From Terriglobia bacterium (GTDB lineage Bacteria; Acidobacteriota; Terriglobia; UBA7540), in contig JASHYZ010000578.1 of NCBI GenBank assembly GCA_030042795.1, positions 1 through 5,033 of the forward strand: a stretch of 5,033 nucleotides of DNA, given 5' to 3'. This document shows, one piece after another, positions 1 to 5,033 of this stretch. A program made the position numbers and the translations under genes. The notes beneath the pieces are model-generated. The model ran no database searches. It worked only from the letters and a program-made list of their open reading frames with translations, and was not told where the DNA came from. The first letter of the stretch is position 1; every line of letters begins with the position of its first letter.

Positions 1-1116
1 CAGCACCTGCCCGAGAGCCGCGTGATAAGACGCATTCTTTGGGTTTAGGGCGACAGCCTCGCGATAACTTGCTTCCGCGTCGGATAATCGTCCCAAGGCC
101 ACGTAGCAGTTTCCCAGCGAGTAGTGCACCCGATCGAGCTCGGGGTGCTCCTGCGCCAGAGCCTTAAGTTCCGCCTCGGCCGCAGCGACGTTTCCCAAGC
201 CGTAGTTCGCCCAGGCGAGCTTGTATTGGTATTCGGGAAGCGTTCCAAACCGGTCCTCGGCGCCCTTCAGGAACTCCAGGGCGGTGGGATATTGCCTCGC
301 CTTCAACAGCACCTGAGCCAAGTCCATGGCGTATCGCGGCGAAGATGGCTCCAGTTGCACCGCGCGTCCCACCTGGCGCGCGGCGTCCTGGAACTGATTC
401 TTCTGGACAAGCAGCAGGCCGAGGTCGGCGTGCGCTTCGGCGAAGCCAGGTTCGGTCTCGGTAACATTCTCGAGGGTCTCTTCGGCGGGATCCAAGAGAT
501 GGCTCCGCCCGAGGATTTTCGCCAGTCTCATCCGGTCTTCCGTAGTAGCGGGCATTTGCAGGAACTCCGCCAATTCCTTCCTGCCCGCGGTATTATTCCC
601 GCACTTCCAAAGCGATTCAATCAGCGAGGCGCGTACCGCAAGGTTGCCACTCTTCGTCCCCTTAAGCCTCTGCAACGGACCTACTGCGTCGCAGGGCTTT
701 CCTTGTTGCATGAGCAAGAGAGCGTAGTTTTGGTTGGCGGGTTCATTTTGAGGATCCAACGCCAGACCCCGGTGGTATACCTTCAGTGCTTCGCCAGTAG
801 CTCCTTTCTGCATGAAAAGTAATCCCAAATCAAAATAAACATCCGGGTTCTTAGGCGCGAGAGAGTTGGCCTTTTGCAATGCAGCGATCGCCGCGTCGGT
901 ATCCTGAAGCCTCGCGTTCACTTCTCCAAGCAGGCTCCACAGGCTAGCGTCTTGAGGAGCCCGTTTGATTGCTTGCTGCAGTTCTTTGCGCGCGTCCTCA
1001 TAATGACCCGCCTGGATATCTTGCTCGACGTTTTGCCGGATGGTGCTGCTATTGCCATGCGCCGGAGACGCTGCTTGCAAAAGCGCCAAGGCTAAAGCGG
1101 CTTGTGCAGGAAACAC
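1..1116 (-). CDS. TPR-repeat protein, probably exported (3' end outside window)
   Basis: The frame stays open without interruption from an in-frame TAG at 1126-1128 down to the left edge, giving 372 visible residues; the C-terminus is missing. I chose the GTG at 1114-1116 because it is the only ATG or GTG start near the top of the frame; the next in-frame ATG lies some 100 codons later. The first ~19 residues (FPAQAALALALLQAASPA) look like a signal peptide h-region with a possible SPA cleavage site, though without basic residues in front. Tetratricopeptide repeats follow at about 57-90, 91-124, 125-158, a degenerate helical part 159-223, then 224-257, 260-292, 293-326 and 327-360, with another starting at the edge. 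Typical TPR residues are visible (for example DVYFDLGLLFMQKG, ALDPQN, RVHYSLGNCYVALGR, ALNPKN). TPRs are protein-binding scaffolds; no catalytic domain is seen. It is divergent from the aldolase gene. Specific function is unknown; periplasmic location is inferred. Confidence 0.85.
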   Translation of the reverse strand, partial: MFPAQAALALALLQAASPAHGNSSTIRQNVEQDIQAGHYEDARKELQQAIKRAPQDASLWSLLGEVNARLQDTDAAIAALQKANSLAPKNPDVYFDLGLLFMQKGATGEALKVYHRGLALDPQNEPANQNYALLLMQQGKPCDAVGPLQRLKGTKSGNLAVRASLIESLWKCGNNTAGRKELAEFLQMPATTEDRMRLAKILGRSHLLDPAEETLENVTETEPGFAEAHADLGLLLVQKNQFQDAARQVGRAVQLEPSSPRYAMDLAQVLLKARQYPTALEFLKGAEDRFGTLPEYQYKLAWANYGLGNVAAAEAELKALAQEHPELDRVHYSLGNCYVALGRLSDAEASYREAVALNPKNASYHAALGQVL

Positions 1117-1122
1117 GGCCTC

Positions 1123-1151
1123 ACTCTAGCCAAGACCTGCCGGGAAGTCAA
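1123..1151 (-). promoter_or_regulatory. Sigma-70-like promoter of the TPR gene
   Basis: Read on the minus strand, TTGACT (1146-1151; five of six consensus bases) is followed after exactly 17 bases by TAGAGT (1123-1128; four of six). Only six bases (GAGGCC) separate the -10 box from the GTG start at 1116, so the expected transcription start falls on or next to the start codon. This suggests a leaderless transcript. It is predicted from sequence only. Confidence 0.5.
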
Positions 1152-1154
1152 CCA

Positions 1155-1189
1155 GCCCGGCGTTGTCGCTAAGGCGCTGGGCGCCGGGC
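1155..1189. repeat. GC-rich inverted repeat upstream of the TPR promoter
   Basis: GCCCGGCG (1155-1162) and CGCCGGGC (1182-1189) are perfect 8-base complements around a 19-base loop. The hairpin begins three bases beyond the -35 box of the TPR promoter. It could be an operator or only a GC-rich chance palindrome; a second, overlapping CCGGG/CCCGG pairing (1184-1188 with 1195-1199) is also possible. Confidence 0.3.
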
Positions 1190-1205
1190 CCGACCCCGGT
1201 GGCTC

Positions 1206-1351
1206 TAACAGTTCGTTGAAAAACTCGTCCAAACTGTCATTCCGAGGAGCCCAAGGCGACGAGGAATCTCGTATTTCCTTTAGTTTCAAAGCGAGATTCC
1301 TCGCTTCGCTCGGAATGACACGGTTCCGCAAGGTTTTTCAACGAACTGCTA
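1206..1351. mobile_element. MITE-like inverted-repeat element flanked by TA
   Basis: The ends TAACAGTTCGTTGAAAAAC (1206-1224) and, on the opposite strand, TAGCAGTTCGTTGAAAAAC (1333-1351) match at 18 of 19 bases. Inside, TGTCATTCCGAG (1235-1246) pairs with 1309-1320 and CGAGGAATCTCG (1260-1271) pairs with 1292-1303, so the whole ~146 bp can fold into one long imperfect hairpin. There is no transposase gene. A TA at each outer edge is what IS630/Tc1-mariner-type insertion leaves (family knowledge), so a non-autonomous element of that kind is a reasonable inference. It sits between two divergent genes and interrupts neither. The inner TGTCATTCCGAG/CGAGGAATCTCG part resembles dispersed repeats common in acidobacterial and some other genomes (from memory). 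Confidence 0.6.
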
Positions 1352-1506
1352 AGGGACGGTGTAACCGAACAGAAATGGAAATGGGGTTGGCTCAGGAAAA
1401 GCGGAATTCACTCCGTCAGATGCACGTAGGTCTTGTGCTTCAGAGAGAGTGCTTGCGCTAAGATGGAAGACCGCCGTAAGTGCCGGAAGACGATGGTCGA
1501 TGCGGC

Positions 1507-1533
1507 TTGAGGCGGCGTGGTTTGAGGCATAAT
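1507..1533 (+). promoter_or_regulatory. Weak candidate promoter for the aldolase-cytochrome operon
   Basis: TTGAGG (1507-1512) and CATAAT (1528-1533) are -35 and -10 candidates, but the spacer is 15 bases, shorter than the usual 16-18. Transcription from about 1540 would leave a ~27-base leader containing the ribosome binding site. The -10 box is good and the -35 box poor, so the call is tentative. Confidence 0.25.
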
Positions 1534-1553
1534 TCGCCAATTCTGAACGTATC

Positions 1554-1558
1554 GAGGT
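1554..1558 (+). promoter_or_regulatory. Ribosome binding site of the aldolase gene
   Basis: GAGGT lies eight bases before the ATG at 1567, a normal Shine-Dalgarno distance. It supports 1567 as the start over the out-of-frame ATG at 1560. Confidence 0.6.
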
Positions 1559-1566
1559 AATGCGGC

Positions 1567-2511
1567 ATGACTCTGCCCCAACCCTTGCGGGGCGTGATCA
1601 CAGCAATGATTACCCCTTTGACCCGTAAGGGCGCGCTCGACGGGTCCGGCTTGGTGCGTCTGGTCGAGCACCTGATCTCCGGTGGTGTTCACGGACTGTT
1701 CATCCTGGGCACCACGGGCGAGGGTCCGGCGTTGCCGCGCAGGTTGCGAGCCGATGTTATCAGGGAAACGTGCCAGCAGGTTGCCGGGCGCGTTCCGGTG
1801 ATCGTGGGTGTTACGGACACTGTGCTGGAGGAAGCAGTTGAACTGGCGGCAAAGGCGAAGGAACTGGGCGCTCAAGCGGTAGTGACCTCCGCCCCGTTCT
1901 ACTATCCGGCGAGTCAGGCGGAGTTGCTGAGTTATCTCGAGAAACTTGCGACCGCAGCGCCGCTGCCCCTTTTTCTCTACAACGCGCCGTCGAACACCCA
2001 TCACACATTCGACCCGGCTACGGTACGCAGCGCTGCTGAGATCCCGAACATCGTAGGGCTTAAGGACAGCGGTTGCGACATGATCTACTTTCATTGCGTG
2101 CGCGAGAGCCTGAAAGACCGCCCCAATTTTGCGCTGCTCGTCGGACCCGAAGAGTTGATGGCAGAGGCGGTGCTTCTGGGCGGCCATGGCGGCATGTGTG
2201 CAGGTTCCAACATTTGGCCCCGGCTTTATGTTGAGCTCTATAATGCCGCGGCGACGTCTGACCTGGAAACCGTTCGCCGCCTCCAGAGCACGGTGATGCA
2301 TCTCTCCACTACCGTGTATCGTGTTAACGCCTGCGAGTCTAGTCTGCTGCGAGGCATGAAATGTGCGGTGGCTGAGCTGGGAATATGTGCGGACGGCATG
2401 ATGCCACCTTTCGAGCCGTTCGATGATGCCGGCCGCGCCAAGATTCGACAGTACCTAAGTGATTTGCGGTTGCTCGAGCCCGACGGGTCGAGGAATACCC
2501 GCTCCTCATGA
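1567..2511 (+). CDS. Dihydrodipicolinate synthase/N-acetylneuraminate lyase family aldolase
   Basis: This 314-residue protein has the length and motifs of the DapA/NanA superfamily: cytosolic (beta/alpha)8-barrel enzymes that form a Schiff base with pyruvate or a 2-keto acid. Visible are the carboxylate-binding loop GTTGEG (residues 48-53), the partner-chain tyrosine in PFYYP (Y112), the catalytic tyrosine in LYNAP (Y138) and the Schiff-base lysine in GLKDSG (K166). The GGHGGMCAGSNIWP stretch (205-218) matches the usual late barrel segment. True DHDPS has an arginine shortly after the YN.P motif (R138 in E. coli, in PSRTG) that binds aspartate semialdehyde; here the text is PSNTHH, with N143 in that place. 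A role in lysine synthesis is therefore doubtful, and a sugar-acid or hydroxy-2-oxo-acid aldolase or dehydratase is more likely. The ATG has a GAGGT site. The stop overlaps the first possible start of the cytochrome gene (ATGA), suggesting an operon. Family is sure; substrate is unknown, so no gene symbol is given. Confidence 0.93.
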   Translation: MTLPQPLRGVITAMITPLTRKGALDGSGLVRLVEHLISGGVHGLFILGTTGEGPALPRRLRADVIRETCQQVAGRVPVIVGVTDTVLEEAVELAAKAKELGAQAVVTSAPFYYPASQAELLSYLEKLATAAPLPLFLYNAPSNTHHTFDPATVRSAAEIPNIVGLKDSGCDMIYFHCVRESLKDRPNFALLVGPEELMAEAVLLGGHGGMCAGSNIWPRLYVELYNAAATSDLETVRRLQSTVMHLSTTVYRVNACESSLLRGMKCAVAELGICADGMMPPFEPFDDAGRAKIRQYLSDLRLLEPDGSRNTRSS

Positions 2512-4466
2512 AACGCTTCCGGTTCCCCAAGCTGGGAAGGCGACACCGTTGGCCCGCGGCTAAGGTTGCATCAACATCCGGCGCAATCGCGCAGGGATAT
2601 CTGCGCCGGGCGTGTCGGACGCCGCCTTGGAACAGGATGAGGCGACAAAAGACAAAGGCGGCGTCAAGCCGCCGCAGTCCAAGGCGCCTCCGGCGCTGCG
2701 CCGAGTATCTCGCCTCTATGACACTCTGCATCGCCGTGACAGGATTCTCTCAGGACGCGCCACCCGTCGTTTACCGTAATACTGCGCCCGGAGTGGGGTA
2801 TGTGGGCTCACAGGTTTGTGGAGGATGTCACGCCGCCATTTACCAGTCCTATGTGAAGACAGACATGGGCCGGTCGATGTCGCTGCCTGCTGACCCCGAG
2901 CAACTCGCGCGGATTCCGGCTCGCATCACCGTCCACGATACAAAGCTCAACCGCTACTTTGAGATCTTTCGCCAGGGTTCGGAAATCTTCCAGAGCGAAT
3001 ACGAACTCGCCCCGGACGGCACCGACGTTTTTCGCAACACGCAGAAGATCGCGTATGTGATCGGTTCAGGAGAAAATGGCATCGGTTACTTCGTCCGCCG
3101 AGGCCAGTTTATCCTTGAAGCGCCGCTTTCCTACTACACGAAGTCGAAATCGTGGGCTCTGTCACCAGGCTACGAGTTGGGCGATTACGGATTCGGTCGC
3201 ACGGTTCCGGCGGCCTGCATCGTGTGCCATAGCGGCCTGCCCCAACCCGCTCCGGGCGAGTACGGCCGCTATAAGGATCCGCCGTTCCGCGAGCTCGCCA
3301 TCGGCTGCGAAAACTGCCACGGGCCTGGCGAGCTGCATGTGCAGGAACGCACCCAAGGCGCGCCAGTAGCCAGCTCAATCGACACAGCCATTGTGAATCC
3401 GGCTAAGCTCTCGGGCTGGCTCGCCGACAATATCTGTATGAACTGCCACCAGTCCGGAGACGCCCGCGTCCTCCAGCCGGGGAAGGCGTATTCTGACTTC
3501 CGGCCCGGTAAGCCGCTTGAGGACACTGTGGCGCTCCTCGCCCTGCCGCTTAAGGCGCAGCCGCCTCCCGCGTCGCCCCTGCTGGAACATTTCTCGCTCA
3601 TGAAGTTGAGCAAGTGCTTCACGTCCAGTGGCGGGCGCATGAGCTGTATCACCTGTCATGATCCTCACGTTCAGCCGCGAGTCAACGCTGCCACCTATTA
3701 TCGCGAGCGCTGCCTCACGTGCCATACCGAAAAAAGCTGTTCCCTGCCGTTGCGCGTTCGAAATCGGAACACCCCGGCGGACGATTGCATCGGCTGTCAC
3801 ATGCCGCGACGCAACCTAACCCTAATTTCGCACTCTGTGCTGACAGATCATCGTATTGTTCGCAACCCCAACGAGCCTTATCCGGAAGCGGCATTTCACC
3901 AAACCACGGCCGAGCTCCCCTACCTCGTCCACGTAAACGCCATACCAGGGGCAAAGGACTCGATTCCGCCCCAGACCCTGCTTCACGCTTACGGCGAACT
4001 CTTAGGCCCCCACGCAGAACTTCGCCAGCCCTTTTTGGCGTTGGCCGATCAGCTCGGCCAAGCCGATTCGAATGACCCCTTGGTGCTTTCCGCGCTGGCC
4101 GATAAGAGCATGGGTCTGGGGACCGCCGCCGGTAAGGAGGAGGCCGCCCGTTACTGGGAGCGAGCCATCCAGTCGGGTTCAAGCATGGTGGAGGATTATG
4201 AGAACCTGGGCAGCCTCCTTGCCGAGCTGGGACGCACCAATGAGGCCATCACCATCATTGAGCTCGGTATCAAGCTCGACCCTTACCAAGACCGCCTTTA
4301 TAAGCGCTTGGCGCAACTCGACATTGCCGCCCACCGCTATCCCCAGGCTCTCGCCGCCATGAAGGAGGACCTGGAACTCTTCCCCCAAGACGATTTTATG
4401 CGATCGCTGATCGCAAAGGCTGAGGGAAACTCTGCGTCCTCAGCCGACGATCGTTTGAACAAGTGA
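2508..4466 (+). CDS. Seven-heme cytochrome c with C-terminal TPR domain
   Basis: This 652-residue frame has seven CxxCH heme c motifs: CGGCH (104-108), CIVCH (237-241), CENCH (267-271), CMNCH (310-314), CITCH (380-384), CLTCH (402-406) and CIGCH (427-431). 'YVGSQVCGGCHAAIYQSY', 'MSCITCHDPH' and 'DDCIGCHMPRR' resemble the cytochrome c-554/paired-CxxCH group. After ~90 residues without heme sites come TPR-like repeats (~559-592, 593-626) with ENLGSLLAELGRTNEA and KLDPYQ. It should act in the periplasm or on the outer surface in electron transfer; partner and substrate are unknown. The start is uncertain. ATG 2508 overlaps the aldolase stop and has GAGGA 13 bases upstream, but gives ~60 arginine-rich residues before the hydrophobic export segment (YLASMTLCIAVTGFS, 67-81). 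ATG 2637 (M44) would give a more normal, long signal peptide; ATG 2718 (M71) would leave no basic n-region. I list the longest form. The 3' end overlaps the convergent IclR gene. Confidence 0.9.
   Translation: MKRFRFPKLGRRHRWPAAKVASTSGAIAQGYLRRACRTPPWNRMRRQKTKAASSRRSPRRLRRCAEYLASMTLCIAVTGFSQDAPPVVYRNTAPGVGYVGSQVCGGCHAAIYQSYVKTDMGRSMSLPADPEQLARIPARITVHDTKLNRYFEIFRQGSEIFQSEYELAPDGTDVFRNTQKIAYVIGSGENGIGYFVRRGQFILEAPLSYYTKSKSWALSPGYELGDYGFGRTVPAACIVCHSGLPQPAPGEYGRYKDPPFRELAIGCENCHGPGELHVQERTQGAPVASSIDTAIVNPAKLSGWLADNICMNCHQSGDARVLQPGKAYSDFRPGKPLEDTVALLALPLKAQPPPASPLLEHFSLMKLSKCFTSSGGRMSCITCHDPHVQPRVNAATYYRERCLTCHTEKSCSLPLRVRNRNTPADDCIGCHMPRRNLTLISHSVLTDHRIVRNPNEPYPEAAFHQTTAELPYLVHVNAIPGAKDSIPPQTLLHAYGELLGPHAELRQPFLALADQLGQADSNDPLVLSALADKSMGLGTAAGKEEAARYWERAIQSGSSMVEDYENLGSLLAELGRTNEAITIIELGIKLDPYQDRLYKRLAQLDIAAHRYPQALAAMKEDLELFPQDDFMRSLIAKAEGNSASSADDRLNK
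2589..2673 (+). promoter_or_regulatory. Structured segment with competing hairpins before the likely cytochrome start
   Basis: GCGCAG (2589-2594) pairs with CTGCGC (2601-2606) over a six-base loop. GACGCCGCCTT (2618-2628) pairs perfectly with AAGGCGGCGTC (2655-2665), placing the candidate ATG 2637 in the loop. GGCGGC (2657-2662) can instead pair with GCCGCC (2668-2673). The last two pairings share bases, so only one can form at a time. No U-run follows, so this is not a standard terminator. It may be a translation-controlling leader or GC-rich chance; no known riboswitch is recognised. Confidence 0.3.
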
Positions 4467-5033
4467 TGACTCGTGGAGTGGACGGTGTGAGTCGGGACGG
4501 TTGAAGCCCAGGCGCGTGGCGATCCCCGCGGCCGCATCCTTCACCGCCTGGGCGAACATGCCAATCTTCTCGGTGGTAATGCGGGTGATCGGAGCGGAAA
4601 GGCTGATGGCGGCCACAGCTTCGCCGCGCACGTTCAAGATGGGCGCGCCCACGCAGCGCGCTCCTAGCACATTTTCCTCGTTGTCAACAGCGTAGCCTTG
4701 GCGGCGCACGTTCTCAAGTTCTGTCTTAAGCTGCATAATGCTCGTCAGCGTGTAGAGCGTCAGCGTCTGGAAGTTGAGCGACGAAAGCAGGTGCGCTTTT
4801 TCTTCATCGGGTGCGAAGGCCAGGATTGCCTTCCCGAGCGCGGTCGAATAGAGTGGACGGCGCATTCCGATTTTGGACACCAACCGGAATGCATGCGGGC
4901 TCTCGAGGACCGCGACGTACAGCACTTGGCCGCCATCCAGAACCCCGACATTCACCGTTTCCTCGGTTGCCTTCCAGAGCTCTCGCAGGACGGGCGCCGC
5001 TGCCTGGTCAAGCATGGTGCGATGGCTCCCGCG
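4440..5033 (-). CDS. IclR-family transcriptional regulator, ligand-binding domain (5' end outside window)
   Basis: The frame is open from the right edge to a TGA at 4440-4442, giving 197 visible residues. The ATG at 5013-5015 is internal: the frame continues upstream (RGSHRT), and family members are about 250-270 residues, so the N-terminal winged helix-turn-helix is outside the window. What remains is the IclR effector-binding domain, recognised by VNVGVLDGGQVLYVAVLES (27-45), GMRRPLYSTALGKAILAF (56-73), RRQGYAVDNEE (110-120), GARCVGAPILNVRG (124-137) and AISLSAPITRI (142-152), numbered from the edge. IclR proteins are cytosolic and commonly control sugar-acid or aromatic catabolism, by repression or activation. 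The gene converges on the cytochrome gene and overlaps its last 27 bases. The ~20-residue polar tail after RLGF is not part of the usual domain core. Its effector is unknown; control of the nearby aldolase is only a contextual guess. Confidence 0.92.
   Translation of the reverse strand, partial: RGSHRTMLDQAAAPVLRELWKATEETVNVGVLDGGQVLYVAVLESPHAFRLVSKIGMRRPLYSTALGKAILAFAPDEEKAHLLSSLNFQTLTLYTLTSIMQLKTELENVRRQGYAVDNEENVLGARCVGAPILNVRGEAVAAISLSAPITRITTEKIGMFAQAVKDAAAGIATRLGFNRPDSHRPLHESSLVQTIVG

Larger units (their letters stand above)
1352..1566. other. Upstream region of the aldolase gene, no gene seen
   Basis: This 215-bp stretch between the inverted-repeat element and the aldolase start holds no convincing reading frame; the frames that cross it are fragments of unrelated composition. 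It carries only a weak promoter candidate, a ribosome binding site near its right end, and a short direct repeat TTGAGGC (1507-1513 and 1522-1528, 15 bases apart) that might be part of a regulator site. Confidence 0.5.

Noticed and set aside
124..822. 232-codon open frame on the plus strand
   Set aside because: It lies opposite the continuous TPR-coding frame on the minus strand; its translation shows no family features, whereas the minus strand has clear TPR periodicity.
1206..1351. Inverted-repeat element as a rho-independent terminator or CRISPR fragment
   Set aside because: The neighbouring genes diverge from it so no terminator is needed there, and there is a single palindrome rather than repeat-spacer units.
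1102..1461. 119-codon plus-strand frame running through the inverted-repeat element
   Set aside because: About 40% of it translates the palindromic element itself, and it has no ribosome binding site or family likeness; the opposite frame at 1092-1331 is a product of the same palindrome.
1408..2301. 297-codon open frame on the minus strand
   Set aside because: It is antisense to the aldolase, which has full family motifs and a ribosome binding site; the antisense product is arginine- and histidine-rich with no recognisable domain.
3715..4182. 155-codon minus-strand frame within the cytochrome gene
   Set aside because: Shadow frame: low-complexity, R/G/P-rich, opposite heme motifs and TPR-region coding sequence on the plus strand.
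4468..4493. GACTC...GAGTC inverted repeat just after the cytochrome stop as a terminator
   Set aside because: The stem is only five pairs with a 16-base loop and no U-run, and it lies inside the IclR coding sequence.

Overview
The window is a GC-rich stretch of bacterial chromosome with four protein genes. Two are complete and two are cut by the window edges. I recognise no RNA gene, CRISPR array or intact insertion sequence. The style points to an environmental, membrane-respiring bacterium, most likely an acidobacterium (Solibacter/Bryobacter-like). Three things suggest this: a multiheme cytochrome c fused to TPRs that begins with a 'YVGSQVCGGCH' signature, a second secreted-looking TPR protein, and an intergenic 'TGTCATTCCGAG...CGAGGAATCTCG' dispersed repeat. 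This assignment is inference from gene style, not from a marker gene.

Layout. Positions 1-1116 (minus strand) encode an N-terminal signal-like segment followed by TPR repeats; the gene runs off the left edge. Positions 1117-1566 are a divergent intergenic region. It holds a good sigma-70-like promoter for the TPR gene placed so close that the mRNA may be leaderless, a GC-rich hairpin, a 146-bp inverted-repeat element with TA at both ends (MITE-like), and a weaker candidate promoter and ribosome binding site for the next gene. Positions 1567-2511 (plus) encode a DapA/NanA-superfamily class I aldolase with the Schiff-base lysine but without the arginine typical of true dihydrodipicolinate synthase. 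Its stop overlaps, as ATGA, the first possible start of a multiheme cytochrome c-TPR protein (2508-4466, plus), which has seven CxxCH motifs. The true cytochrome start may be 2637, leaving a structured leader with competing hairpins. Positions 4440-5033 (minus) hold the ligand-binding domain of an IclR-family regulator, lacking its DNA-binding N-terminus because the window ends. Its tail overlaps the cytochrome gene tail-to-tail by 27 bp.

How they may work together. The aldolase and cytochrome look like a two-gene operon: same strand and no gap. IclR regulators often control sugar-acid or aromatic catabolic genes, so a link between the IclR protein and the 2-keto-acid aldolase is plausible, but nothing in the sequence proves it. 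The cytochrome should act outside the cytoplasmic membrane in electron transfer, while the aldolase is cytosolic, so their pairing is not an obvious single pathway. I see no clear evidence of a wholly new system. The points most worth checking are the TA-flanked repeat element, the possible leaderless TPR transcript, the aldolase with an altered substrate pocket, and the cytochrome leader.
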